Positions 1 through 9,052 of a stretch of DNA of 64,000 nucleotides are shown in pieces. A model generated the notes under the pieces. It was not told where the DNA came from. It worked only from the letters and a program-made list of their open reading frames with translations, and did no database searches. This DNA comes from Frigidibacter sp. ROC022 (GTDB lineage Bacteria > Pseudomonadota > Alphaproteobacteria > Rhodobacterales > Rhodobacteraceae), in contig NZ_JANQDU010000001.1 in NCBI RefSeq assembly GCF_024723735.1, forward strand, positions 186,001 through 250,000. The letters are read 5' to 3'. The position numbers were made by a program, and so were the translations under genes. Position 1 is the stretch's first letter; each line of letters starts with the position of its first letter.

Positions 1-393
1 CAACTGGGCTCGATCGTCGGCTCGGGGATCACCGGGACGCCGCCCGACATGCTGTTCCACTCGGGCGGTGGCGGCACGGTGCGCGGCCAGCCCTACAAGT
101 CGCTGGACGTCGATCTGGGCGGCGGGGTGATGACCGGCGGTCGGTCGCTGCTGGTCGCCTCGGCTGAGGCGCGGGTCCGGGTCACGGGCAAGATCGGCAT
201 CGTCGGTTTCTATGATTTCGGCATGGTCGGGTCCGGCTCGACGCCGGGCACCGGCGACAGCCATTCCGGCGCCGGGCTGGGCCTGCGCTATGCCACGCCG
301 CTGGGGCCGATCCGGCTCGACGTGGCGGCGCCGGTCTCGGGCGACACTGGCGAGGGCGTGCAGGTCTATGTCGGCATCGGGCAGTCGTTCTGA
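1..393 (+). CDS. tamA: TamA, outer-membrane translocation/assembly barrel (C-terminal part only)
   Basis: The frame is open from base 1 and ends at TGA 391-393, so only the last 130 residues are in the window. TamA is an Omp85-family outer-membrane beta-barrel that works with TamB to move autotransporters and other envelope cargo. What is seen is a strand-like alternation of hydrophobic and glycine-rich segments, the loop-6 type motif GGGTVRGQPY (about residues 23-32 of the fragment; the VRG core is the Omp85 hallmark), and a terminal phenylalanine as expected for a barrel signal. The stop overlaps the tamB start by one base, the standard tamAB arrangement. The Met at 49 is internal and not a start. 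The Omp85 call is firm; TamA rather than BamA rests on the tamB neighbour. Confidence 0.8.
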   Translation, partial: QLGSIVGSGITGTPPDMLFHSGGGGTVRGQPYKSLDVDLGGGVMTGGRSLLVASAEARVRVTGKIGIVGFYDFGMVGSGSTPGTGDSHSGAGLGLRYATPLGPIRLDVAAPVSGDTGEGVQVYVGIGQSF

Positions 394-3300
394 TGCGGGT
401 CCTGGCGCTGATCCTGACGGTTCTGACCCTGGCCCTGCCGCCTGCCGCGCAGGCGCAGGACGATGACAAGGGCTATCTGACCCGGCTGATCGAGAGCAAC
501 CTGTCGAGCGACGGCCAGACCGTCACGCTGGACGGGTTCGAGGGCGCGCTGAGCAGTTCGGCGCGGTTCTCGCGGCTGACCATCGCCGACGACAAGGGCG
601 TCTGGCTGACGGTGGAAGGGGCCGAGCTGGACTGGAGCCGCAGCGCCCTGTTGCGCGGGCGGCTGGAGGTGGAGACCCTCTCGGCCGATCTGATCGACCT
701 GGAACGTCTGCCGCCCTCGCAGGGCGGTGGCGGCGGTCTGCCCTCGCCGACCTCGGCGGTGGTGCAGCTGCCCAGCCTGCCGGTCTCGGTCCACATCGGC
801 AAGATCGCCACCCAGCGGTTGCGGCTGGGGCCGCTGGTGCTGGGCGAAGAGGTGGTGGCGCGCCTTTCGGGCCGTCTCGACCTGGCCGACGGCGCCGGAG
901 AGACGGCGTTCTCTCTGGTTCGCATCGACGGCGAGACCGGGCGGCTGGTGCTGGACGCGGCCTTCTCGAACCAGACCCGGCAGCTGAAGATCGCGCTGGA
1001 CCTGACCGAGGCCGAGGGCGGCATCCTGGCCGGGCTGATGGGCCTGCCGGACCGGCCGGCGCTGGAGTTCCGGATCGCCGGCGACGCGCCGGTGTCGGAT
1101 TTCCGGGCCGATATCCGGCTGGAAACGGGGGGCCGGCCACGGCTGACCGGTGCCCTGACGCTGAACGATCTGCCCGACGGGGCCGGGCTGGGCTATGGGC
1201 TGGATCTCGGCGGCGACGTGGCCCCCCTGTTCGCCGAGCAATACCGCAGCTTCTTCGGCACCGGCGCCGATCTGAAACTGGGCGGCGAGCTGCTGGCGGA
1301 CGGGCGGGTGACCGTCGAGCGGCTGGATGTGCAATCGGCGGAACTGGCGCTGGCCGGGTCGCTGGCGATCGGCGCCGACGGGCTGCCCGAGCGGTTCGAC
1401 CTGAACGGCCGTCTGAAACCCAGCGACGGGCAGGCGGTGCTGTTGCCCCTGCCGGGGGTCGAGACGCGGATTTCCGGCGGCGATATCGAGGCCGCCTATG
1501 ACTCCGAGAAGGGCGACGGCTTTCGGATCAGCACCCGGTTCCAGGGATTCGAGCGGGATGGCGTCCGGGCGGCTTCGGGAGAGCTGAGTGCCGAGGGGAC
1601 GATCTCCCGCGGCGCGTCACCCGGGATCGAGGCGCGGATCGCCACGCGGGTCGCGGGGCTGGCGTTGCCCGAACCCGAGCTGGCCAGCGCCATCGGGCCG
1701 GAAGTGTCGGGCAGCATGACGCTGGTCTGGACCCGCGGCGCGACCTTCGAGTTGCGCGACGCCGATCTCTCGGCCGGGCAGGCAAGGTTCCGCGGGCTGG
1801 CGCGGTTCTCGGGGCTGGACGGCAATCTGAGGATCACCACGACCTCGACCATCTCGGCCGAGGATCTGGCGCCCTATTCCGGCCTGGCGGCGCAACCGCT
1901 GAGCGGCGCGGCGCGGGCCTCGGTCGATGGCTGGTACGAACCCCTGGGCGGGGCCTTCGATCTGAGCCTGGATGCCGTGACCACCGGGCTGGGCATCGGG
2001 CCGGGGCTGGCGGGGGAGCTGATCGGCGGCAACGGCAGTTTCAAGGGGCGGGTGGCGCGAGGCCCCGAGGGCACGCGCTTCGATGACCTGCATGTGGCGA
2101 CGCCGCAGCTGACGGCGGCGCTGACCGGCCTTCTGGGCGCCGACAGCGCCGACCTGGAGCTGGACGCGACCCTGGCCGATGCCGCGATCGTGGTGCCGGG
2201 GCTGGACGGGCCGCTGACCGCCAAGGGCACGCTGGGCCGGGCCGGGACCGACTATCTGCTGGACCTGTCCGGGAAGGGACCGGGCGGGGTGACACTTGCA
2301 GCCAAGGGCCGGGCGGCGGTGGATGTCTCGACGCTGGATGTGCAGATCGACGGCGGGATCGACGACATATCGGTTCTGGTGCCGCAGCTGTCCGGACCGG
2401 TGACGGCCAGGGGGCGGGTGGCGCTGGACGGGCAGGCGCTGACGCTGGACCTTGCGACCGAGGGGCCGGGCGATGTCGCGTTGCAGGTCGCGGGCGGCTA
2501 TGCGCTGGACGCGGGCACGGCCAACCTGACGCTGAACGGCGGCGCCGACCTGGCGCTCGGCAACCGGTTCGCGCCGGGGAAGGTCGATCTGGGCGGCCGC
2601 GCGGTGCTGGACCTCGTGCTGGCCGGAACGCCGGGGCTCGACGCGCTGTCTGGGACGATCTCGGCCAGCGGTGCCAGGGTGGCGCTGCCGGGGGCCGGGA
2701 TCACCCTGCCGGATACCGATCTGGAAATCGCGCTGGACCCGCTGCATCCGGCCCGGCCCGAGGCACTCTTCGCCGCCACCGTGACCGCCGAAGCCCGCGG
2801 CATCGCGGCGCCGGGGCAGGTCTGGGCGCCGCTGATCGACGGTCCGCTGCAGATGCGTGGCGCCCTGGCCCTGATGCCAGGCGGAACCCTGACCCTGCGC
2901 GACATGGCGCTGATCAACGGTGACGCGCGGATTGCCGGCAAGGCCGACCTCACCGGGCTGGGCGGCGATCCGGCCGCCAGCGCCGATCTGCGGATCGGGC
3001 TCGACGCCCTGGCGCGGCTGGAACCGCTGACGAAGCTGCCGCTGGCCGGTTCGGCCGAGGCCGAGGTGGGGCTGAGCTGGGCCGGCGACTCGGGCGATGT
3101 TTCGGCCGAGGTCAGCGGCACGACCGAGGGGCTGATCCTGGGCGCCGGGCCGGTCTTCGACCTGGTGTCGGGCAATACCGCACTGGCCGCCAGGCTGCGG
3201 CTGTCGGGCGACAGGTTGAGCCTGCGCGATGTCGATCTGCGCAACGGCGATGCGCGGATCACCGGCACCGCCGATCTGGCCGGGCTGGGCGGTGATCTGA

Positions 3301-5069
3301 CGGCGCGTGGCGATCTGGTGCTGACGCTGGATGCGCTGTCGCGTTTCGCCACGATTGCCAGGCTGCCGCTGAGCGGCACCGCGCGTGCCGAGGTCTCGGC
3401 CAGCTATGCCGCGGCAAGCGGGGCGCTGTCGGCCGATATCTCCGGCACGGCCAGCAATCTGAGCGCCGGCAGCGGTCCGGCCTATGACCTGCTGGCGGGC
3501 GATGCCTCGTTCGGCGGCAGGCTGCGGCTGGACCAGGGCGCCCTGCGGGTCGAGGGCGGGCGGTTCCGGAACCCGGCGCTGGAGCTGAACGCCGATTATG
3601 CGCCGGGCGCGATCACGCTGGACGCGCGGCTCGATTCGCTGGGCCGGTTCGTGCAGCAGCTGCCGGGGGCGGTGACGGTGGCCGGGACGATCGGGCTGGG
3701 TGATGGCTATGCGGTTGATCTGACGCTGGGCGGACCGGCGGCGATCTCGGCCAGGGTCGGGGGCAGCATCTCGGCCGGGCTGGTGCCCGACCTGACGATC
3801 TCGGGCAGCGTGCCGCTGGGCATTGCCAATGCCTTCCTGCCGAGCGCGGTGGACGTGCAGGGCCAGATGAGTGCCGATCTTACCCTGCGCGACAGCCTGG
3901 GGCTGGGCGGCCTGGGCGGCACGGTGGTGGTCTCGGGCGGGCGCGCCTCGGTCCCGGCGGTCGGGTTGGCGCTGGAAGGGCTGGAGGCGCGGATCGGGCT
4001 TGCGGCGGGGCAGGCGCAGGTGCAGGCCGCGACCGGGTTTTCCACCGGCGGGCGGGCGACGGTCGAGGGGTCGGTCGGGTTGGCATCGCCCTTCGGCATC
4101 GACCTGGCGGTGGCGCTGACCGATGTCGGCGCGGTGAAGGAACCGACCTTCCGCACCACCCTGGGCGGCCAGCTGACGCTTGGCGGCTCGCTGGTCGGGG
4201 GCGGGCTGTTGCAGGGCCGGATCGACCTGGGGCCGACCGAGGTGAACCTGTCCTTCGACGGCGCCTCGGGCACGCTGATCGACATCGACCATCAGGGGGA
4301 ACCGGCGGCAGTGCGCGAGACCCGGCGGCGGGCCGGGCTGCTGGGGCAGGGGGCCGAGCAGCCGGGCGGCGGCCAACTCGCGCTGGACCTGACCGTCTCG
4401 GCGCCGAACCGGGTCTTCATCCGGGGCCGCGGGCTCGATGCCGAACTCGGCGGCGAGCTGAATCTCACCGGGCGGGCCGGAAACGTGATCCCGATCGGCA
4501 GTTTCGAACTGGTGCGCGGGCGGCTCGACATCCTGGGCAAGCGCCTGGAGCTGACCGAGGCTTCGGCCTCGTTGCAGGGCACGTTCGATCCGACGGTGCG
4601 GCTGGTGGCGACCACCACAGTAGAGGACGTGCAGGTGCAGATCATCACCGAAGGCACCGCCACCGCGCCGACGGTCACGCTGCAATCCTCGCCCGACCTG
4701 CCCGAGGACGAGATCCTGGCGCTGCTGCTGTTCGGCAAGGGGCTGGACAAGATCTCGCCGCTTCAGGCGGTGCAGCTGGCCAATGCGGTGCGGACCCTGA
4801 TCGGCACCGGCGGCGAGGGCGTGCAGGGCCGGATCAGGGAACGGTTCGGGCTGGACGATCTGGACGTGACCACCGACTCCGATGGCAATCTGGCGCTGAA
4901 GGCGGGGAAATACATCTCGGAGAACGTCTATACCGACGTGCAGGTGAACTCGCAGGGCGAGGCGGAAATCCAGCTGAATCTCGACATCACCCCGAACCTC
5001 ACCGGGCGCGGCAAGGTGGGCAGCGACGGCGACAGCTCGTTGGGGCTCTTCTTCGAGAAGGACTACTGA
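393..5069 (+). CDS. tamB: TamB, inner-membrane-anchored translocation and assembly protein (DUF490)
   Basis: The 1558-residue protein spans the periplasm and pairs with TamA at the outer membrane; the family is implicated in autotransporter assembly and lipid transfer. It has an N-terminal hydrophobic signal/anchor (residues 1-22, ending AAQAQ), a very long repetitive beta-rich body, and the conserved C-terminal TamB domain (about residues 1230-1558) containing PDLPEDEILALLLFGKGL and the ending FFEKDY. The body has internal repeats: the segment beginning near residue 832 (LRDMALINGDARIAGKADL) recurs near residue 942 (LRDVDLRNGDARITGTADL), as expected of a beta-taco or solenoid. The ATG overlaps the tamA stop (TGATG), so translation is probably coupled. 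Length is within the alphaproteobacterial range. Confidence 0.93.
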   Translation: MRVLALILTVLTLALPPAAQAQDDDKGYLTRLIESNLSSDGQTVTLDGFEGALSSSARFSRLTIADDKGVWLTVEGAELDWSRSALLRGRLEVETLSADLIDLERLPPSQGGGGGLPSPTSAVVQLPSLPVSVHIGKIATQRLRLGPLVLGEEVVARLSGRLDLADGAGETAFSLVRIDGETGRLVLDAAFSNQTRQLKIALDLTEAEGGILAGLMGLPDRPALEFRIAGDAPVSDFRADIRLETGGRPRLTGALTLNDLPDGAGLGYGLDLGGDVAPLFAEQYRSFFGTGADLKLGGELLADGRVTVERLDVQSAELALAGSLAIGADGLPERFDLNGRLKPSDGQAVLLPLPGVETRISGGDIEAAYDSEKGDGFRISTRFQGFERDGVRAASGELSAEGTISRGASPGIEARIATRVAGLALPEPELASAIGPEVSGSMTLVWTRGATFELRDADLSAGQARFRGLARFSGLDGNLRITTTSTISAEDLAPYSGLAAQPLSGAARASVDGWYEPLGGAFDLSLDAVTTGLGIGPGLAGELIGGNGSFKGRVARGPEGTRFDDLHVATPQLTAALTGLLGADSADLELDATLADAAIVVPGLDGPLTAKGTLGRAGTDYLLDLSGKGPGGVTLAAKGRAAVDVSTLDVQIDGGIDDISVLVPQLSGPVTARGRVALDGQALTLDLATEGPGDVALQVAGGYALDAGTANLTLNGGADLALGNRFAPGKVDLGGRAVLDLVLAGTPGLDALSGTISASGARVALPGAGITLPDTDLEIALDPLHPARPEALFAATVTAEARGIAAPGQVWAPLIDGPLQMRGALALMPGGTLTLRDMALINGDARIAGKADLTGLGGDPAASADLRIGLDALARLEPLTKLPLAGSAEAEVGLSWAGDSGDVSAEVSGTTEGLILGAGPVFDLVSGNTALAARLRLSGDRLSLRDVDLRNGDARITGTADLAGLGGDLTARGDLVLTLDALSRFATIARLPLSGTARAEVSASYAAASGALSADISGTASNLSAGSGPAYDLLAGDASFGGRLRLDQGALRVEGGRFRNPALELNADYAPGAITLDARLDSLGRFVQQLPGAVTVAGTIGLGDGYAVDLTLGGPAAISARVGGSISAGLVPDLTISGSVPLGIANAFLPSAVDVQGQMSADLTLRDSLGLGGLGGTVVVSGGRASVPAVGLALEGLEARIGLAAGQAQVQAATGFSTGGRATVEGSVGLASPFGIDLAVALTDVGAVKEPTFRTTLGGQLTLGGSLVGGGLLQGRIDLGPTEVNLSFDGASGTLIDIDHQGEPAAVRETRRRAGLLGQGAEQPGGGQLALDLTVSAPNRVFIRGRGLDAELGGELNLTGRAGNVIPIGSFELVRGRLDILGKRLELTEASASLQGTFDPTVRLVATTTVEDVQVQIITEGTATAPTVTLQSSPDLPEDEILALLLFGKGLDKISPLQAVQLANAVRTLIGTGGEGVQGRIRERFGLDDLDVTTDSDGNLALKAGKYISENVYTDVQVNSQGEAEIQLNLDITPNLTGRGKVGSDGDSSLGLFFEKDY

Positions 5070-5527
5070 CGGCCCCGGCCACGTTGACCCGGGCCGGTGC
5101 CTGGCGCCCGATCCGCAGCGCGCCGGGGCGGCGATCATCGACGGCGACGACAAGGCCGGGCGAATCGGGCGAAAGGCGGGGATCGGCGCCGGACTTGCCG
5201 CTGAATGGCGCCGAGGCGTGGCGGGCTGTGGCCAGACTACCACGGAATCGGGGTGGCGCCGGGCGGTCGCGGAAAGGCCAGCATTCTTGGACATTCGCCT
5301 GAGGTCCGGGCATTTGCCCCGCGCCGGAGCGAGGCCCCAGCACGTCACGCCCCGCAGGGCAAGCAGGGAAACTCCTTGAATTTCCGGCGTCGGACCCGGA
5401 CACTCGCGCCGACCGTGCCAGGGCGCCGAACCGCGCCATGCTGGCCGCCGGGTGGGGGACACCAGGGCAGAGTTGACAGGGGCAGGGCCGGATTCCGGAC
5501 CGCCCGGAGCATCAGGGAGAGGACCAG
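5070..5527. other. Intergenic region, 458 bases, no gene seen
   Basis: No frame here reads like a protein on either strand. Just after the tamB stop, CCGGCC (5075-5080) can pair with GGCCGG (5092-5097) across an 11-base loop, a weak candidate terminator without a T-run. No convincing promoter hexamers were found. The last 20 bases carry the GGGAGAGG ribosome-binding site of the next gene. Confidence 0.5.
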
Positions 5528-7090
5528 ATGACCAGATCGAACCAGAACGGCCTTAGCCGCCGCCGGCTGCTGCAGGGCGCGAGCGCGCTTGGCGGTGCCG
5601 CCTTGATCCTTCCGGCGGGCGTCCGCCGCGCCAGCGCCGAGCCGATGAAGGGCGGGGTGATGCGTTTTGCCATCGCCGCCGGATCGACATCGGACGGCTA
5701 TGATCCCGGGCTCTGGGATCAGCAGTTCGTGCAGGTCTTCGCGACCGCGCGGCACAACTACCTGACCGAGATCGCCAGCGACGGCCAGCTGGTCGGCGAA
5801 CTGGCCGAGGAATGGGCCTCGGACGACGCGGTGACCTGGCGGTTCAAGCTGCGTTCGGGCGTCACCTTCCATTCCGGCAAGCCGGTGACGGTGGAGGACG
5901 TGATCGCCTCGCTGAACCATCACCGGGGCGAGGATTCGACCTCGGCGGCCAAGCCGATCGTCGAGTCGATCACCGACCTGACGAAGGATGGCGACTGGCT
6001 GGTGGTGACGCTGAGCGCGGCCAATGCCGACTTCCCGTTCATCGTCTCGGATTATCACCTGGCGATCATGCCCGCGGTGGATGGCAAGATCGACGTGACC
6101 TCGCCCGATGGCTGCGGCCCCTATGTGGTGGACAGCTACGAACCCGGCGTCAGCGCGACCCTGTCGAGGAACCCGAACTACTGGAAGACCGACCGGGCGC
6201 ATCTGGACGGGATCGAGTTGATCACCATCATCGACCCGGCGGCGCGGCAGAACGCGCTGCTGACCGGCGAGGTGGACGTGATCGACCCGGTGGACAAGGC
6301 GACGGTCGGGCTGATGCAGCGGGCCGGCAACGTGCGGATCATCTCGGTCGCCGGCACCCAGCACTATGTCTTCCCGATGGACAGCCGCGCCGCGCCCTTC
6401 AGCGACAACAACGTGCGGATGGCGCTGAAGTTCGGGCTCGACCGGCAGGAGCTGGTGGACAAGATCCTCAACGGCTACGGCGCCCTGGGGAACGACCACC
6501 CGATCTCGACCTCGAACCGGTTCCACAATTCGGACCTGCCGCAGCGCGAATACGATGCCGACCAGGCGAAGTTCTACCTCAAGAAGGCCGGGCTGGAGAC
6601 GCTGGACGTGACCCTTTCGGCGGCCGATGCGGCCTTTACCGGCGCGGTGGACGCGGCGGTGCTCTATGCCGAAAAGGCCGCCGCGGCGGGGATCAACATC
6701 AATGTCGACCGGGCGCCGAACGATGGCTACTGGGACAATGTCTGGATGAAGAAGCCCTTCTGCGCCAGCTACTGGGGCGGGCGTCCGACCGAGGACTGGA
6801 TGTTCACCACGGCCTATACCACCGGCGTGCCGTGGAACGAGACCTTCTGGTCCAATGCGCGTTTCGACGAGCTGCTGCTGGCGGCGCGGTCCGAGCTGGA
6901 CGAGGCCAAGCGGCGCGAGATGTATTTCGAGATGCAGAAGATCGTCTCGGACGAGGGCGCGACCGTGATCCCGATGTTCGCCAGCTACGTGATGGCGACC
7001 AACGACCGGGTCGGCACGCCCGACCAGATCGCCGCCAACTGGACGCTGGACGGGTTCCGCGCCCCGGAACGCTGGTGGCTGACCGCCTGA
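5528..7090 (+). CDS. Periplasmic peptide-type substrate-binding protein (SBP_bac_5 family)
   Basis: This is the binding protein of the peptide/nickel-type ABC importer encoded just downstream. The 520-residue length is normal for the family. Its N-terminus is a Tat-type signal, SRRRLLQGASALGGAA (about residues 9-24), so it is probably exported folded. Family features are the early ITDL...DLVVTL-like repeats of domain I, the GCGPYVVDSYEPG segment, FSDNNVRMALKFGLDRQEL in domain II, and the late WFxxx-type region around DWMFTTAYTTG. An AGGG-rich ribosome-binding site lies at 5513-5520. The ligand cannot be read from sequence; family members bind di- and oligopeptides, nickel, or other small molecules. 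Confidence 0.85.
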   Translation: MTRSNQNGLSRRRLLQGASALGGAALILPAGVRRASAEPMKGGVMRFAIAAGSTSDGYDPGLWDQQFVQVFATARHNYLTEIASDGQLVGELAEEWASDDAVTWRFKLRSGVTFHSGKPVTVEDVIASLNHHRGEDSTSAAKPIVESITDLTKDGDWLVVTLSAANADFPFIVSDYHLAIMPAVDGKIDVTSPDGCGPYVVDSYEPGVSATLSRNPNYWKTDRAHLDGIELITIIDPAARQNALLTGEVDVIDPVDKATVGLMQRAGNVRIISVAGTQHYVFPMDSRAAPFSDNNVRMALKFGLDRQELVDKILNGYGALGNDHPISTSNRFHNSDLPQREYDADQAKFYLKKAGLETLDVTLSAADAAFTGAVDAAVLYAEKAAAAGININVDRAPNDGYWDNVWMKKPFCASYWGGRPTEDWMFTTAYTTGVPWNETFWSNARFDELLLAARSELDEAKRREMYFEMQKIVSDEGATVIPMFASYVMATNDRVGTPDQIAANWTLDGFRAPERWWLTA

Positions 7091-7100
7091 TCAAGGCCTT

Positions 7101-7125
7101 CCCGGCCCGGTGCTTCCGGGCCGGG
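7101..7125 (+). promoter_or_regulatory. Perfect GC hairpin between binding-protein and permease genes
   Basis: Arms CCCGGCCCGG (7101-7110) and CCGGGCCGGG (7116-7125) are exact reverse complements around the loop TGCTT. There is no T-run, so read-through with stabilisation of the upstream binding-protein mRNA is more likely than full termination. This would allow more binding protein than permease. A similar hairpin lies between ugpB and ugpA. Confidence 0.7.
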
Positions 7126-7175
7126 GCACTGCCCGGCCGGCGTCAAGACCGGCGGGCCACAGGAGAAGGGACCAT

Positions 7176-8129
7176 ATGTCCGAGTTGTGGATGATGATCG
7201 GCAAGCGGCTGCTCTATGGCCTGCTGACCCTTTTCATCGTCTCGGTCATCATCTTCGGCGCCAGCGAGATGCTGCCGGGCGACCAGGCCCAGGCGCTGCT
7301 CGGCCAGTCTGCCACGCCCGAGACGCTGGCGGCGCTGCGCGAGCAGCTGGGGCTGAACGATCCGGCGCCGGTGCGCTACTGGAACTGGCTGGCCGGCGCG
7401 ATGAGCGGCGATTTCGGCATCTCGACATCGAACCAGAGACCGATCGCCGACCTGATCTCGGGCCGGCTCTACAACACCATGTTCCTTGCGCTCTATGCCG
7501 CGACGCTGGCGGTGCCGCTGTCGCTGGTGCTGGGGCTGCTGGCGGCGCTGTGGCGGAACTCGATCTTCGACCGGGTGGCGAATGCCTCGGCGCTGACCTC
7601 GATCTCGTTTCCGGAATTCTTCGTCGCCTATATCCTGATCGTCTGGCTGGCGCAGGGCGGGCATTTCACCTCGCTGGCGCGAATCCGCGAGAACACGACC
7701 TTCGTGCAGCGCCTCGACATGACCTTCCTGCCGGCGCTGACCCTGACGCTGGTCGTCACCGCGCACATGATGCGGATGACCCGTGCCGCGATCATCAACC
7801 TGATGGCCTCGCCCTATATCGAGATGGCGCGGCTCAAGGGCCTGTCGCCGCTGCGCGTGGTGCTGCGCCATGCGCTGCCGAACGCGCTGGCGCCGATCAT
7901 CACGGTGGTGGCGCTGAACCTGGCCTATCTGATCACCGGGGTGGTCGCGGTCGAGGTGGTGTTCACCTATCCCGGCCTCGGCCAGCTGATGGTCAATTCG
8001 GTGGCCGATCGCGACATGCCGGTGGTGCAGGCGATCTCGCTGATCTTCGCCTCGGCCTATGTCCTGCTGAATCTCCTGGCGGATGTGCTCTCGACGCTGA
8101 GCAATCCGCGGCTGAGGCACCGCCGATGA
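7176..8129 (+). CDS. ABC transporter permease, DppB/OppB type
   Basis: This 317-residue inner-membrane permease forms half of the channel of the peptide-type importer. I chose ATG 7176 (MSELWMMIGKRLLYG) because AGGAG lies at 7161-7165 and family members begin just before the first membrane helix; the frame continues upstream but reads as non-protein. Features are the N-terminal helix (residues 10-30), the DppB-type periplasmic segment TPETLAALREQLGLNDP, about six membrane segments, and the EAA-loop region ASPYIEMARLKGLSPLRVVLRHALPNAL that contacts the ATPase. The stop overlaps the next ATG (ATGA). Confidence 0.88.
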   Translation: MSELWMMIGKRLLYGLLTLFIVSVIIFGASEMLPGDQAQALLGQSATPETLAALREQLGLNDPAPVRYWNWLAGAMSGDFGISTSNQRPIADLISGRLYNTMFLALYAATLAVPLSLVLGLLAALWRNSIFDRVANASALTSISFPEFFVAYILIVWLAQGGHFTSLARIRENTTFVQRLDMTFLPALTLTLVVTAHMMRMTRAAIINLMASPYIEMARLKGLSPLRVVLRHALPNALAPIITVVALNLAYLITGVVAVEVVFTYPGLGQLMVNSVADRDMPVVQAISLIFASAYVLLNLLADVLSTLSNPRLRHRR

Positions 8130-9049
8130 CGTTTCTCTGGATTCTTGTCGGACTGGCCTGTCTCGGGCTCTCGGCGGTGGTGCTGGGCTGGCTGTTCCGC
8201 TTTCCGCTGGTCGCGCTGACCCGGGGAGAGCTGCGGCGGGCGATGCGCGGCGCCCCGCTGATGGCCAGCTTCGGAATGCTGGTGATCCTGATCTACGCCG
8301 CGGTGGCCCTGCTGGCGCCGGTTCTGGCCCCCTATGCCGAGCGCGAGGTGATCGGGGCGCAGTATCTGCCCTGGGGCGAGGGGCATCTGCTGGGCACCGA
8401 CAACCTGGGCCGGGACATGCTGACCCGGCTGATCTACGGCGCCCGCAACACCGTCGGAATCGCCCTGGCGACGACCGCCCTGGCCTTCAGCATCGGTGCT
8501 CTGCTGGGGCTCTGGGCGGCAGCGGTCGGCGGCTGGGTCGATACCGTGCTCAGCCGGATCGTCGATGCGCTGATGGCGATTCCGGCGCTGATCTTCTCGC
8601 TGCTGCTGCTGACGATCTTCGGCACCTCGATCATCAACATGATCCTGGTCATCGCCGCGATCGATTCGACCCGGGTGTTCCGCCTGTCGCGCTCGGTCGC
8701 GCAGGGGATCGTGGTGATGGACTATATCGAGGCCGCCAGGCTGCGTGGCGAGACCATGTGGCGGCTGATCACCCGCGAGATCCTGCCCAATGCCATGGCG
8801 CCGCTGGTGGCGGAGTTCGGACTGCGGTTCTGCTTCGTGTTCCTGATGATCTCGTCGCTGTCGTTCCTCGGTCTCGGGATCAAGCCGCCGACGGCCGACT
8901 GGGGCAGCATGGTGCGCGAGAACGCGACGCTGATCTCCTATGGCGACATCACCCCGCTGCTGCCGGCCGGGGCCATCGCGCTGCTGACCGTGGCGGTGAA
9001 TTTCGTGGTCGACTGGCAGCTGCACCGGGCCTCGGGGCTGAAGGATTGA
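8126..9049 (+). CDS. ABC transporter permease, DppC/OppC type
   Basis: This 307-residue inner-membrane permease is the partner of the preceding one. It starts at ATG 8126, overlapping the previous stop by four bases, which implies translational coupling. It shows the DppC hallmarks: APYAEREVIGAQYLPWGEGHLLGTDNLGRDMLTRLIYGAR (the LGTDxxGRD motif after the first helix), and the EAA-loop segment YIEAARLRGETMWRLITREILPNAMAPL. A longer frame open from 7187 is only read-through of the upstream gene in another frame. An extra hydrophobic N-terminal helix before residue 30 is slightly longer than usual. Confidence 0.88.
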   Translation: MTFLWILVGLACLGLSAVVLGWLFRFPLVALTRGELRRAMRGAPLMASFGMLVILIYAAVALLAPVLAPYAEREVIGAQYLPWGEGHLLGTDNLGRDMLTRLIYGARNTVGIALATTALAFSIGALLGLWAAAVGGWVDTVLSRIVDALMAIPALIFSLLLLTIFGTSIINMILVIAAIDSTRVFRLSRSVAQGIVVMDYIEAARLRGETMWRLITREILPNAMAPLVAEFGLRFCFVFLMISSLSFLGLGIKPPTADWGSMVRENATLISYGDITPLLPAGAIALLTVAVNFVVDWQLHRASGLKD

Positions 9050-9052
9050 GCG

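Noticed and set aside
1617-5462. Very long open frame on the minus strand opposite tamB
   Set aside because: It mirrors the coding strand of tamB in a GC-rich genome, is rich in R, Q, P and H, and shows no domain; it is a shadow of tamB.
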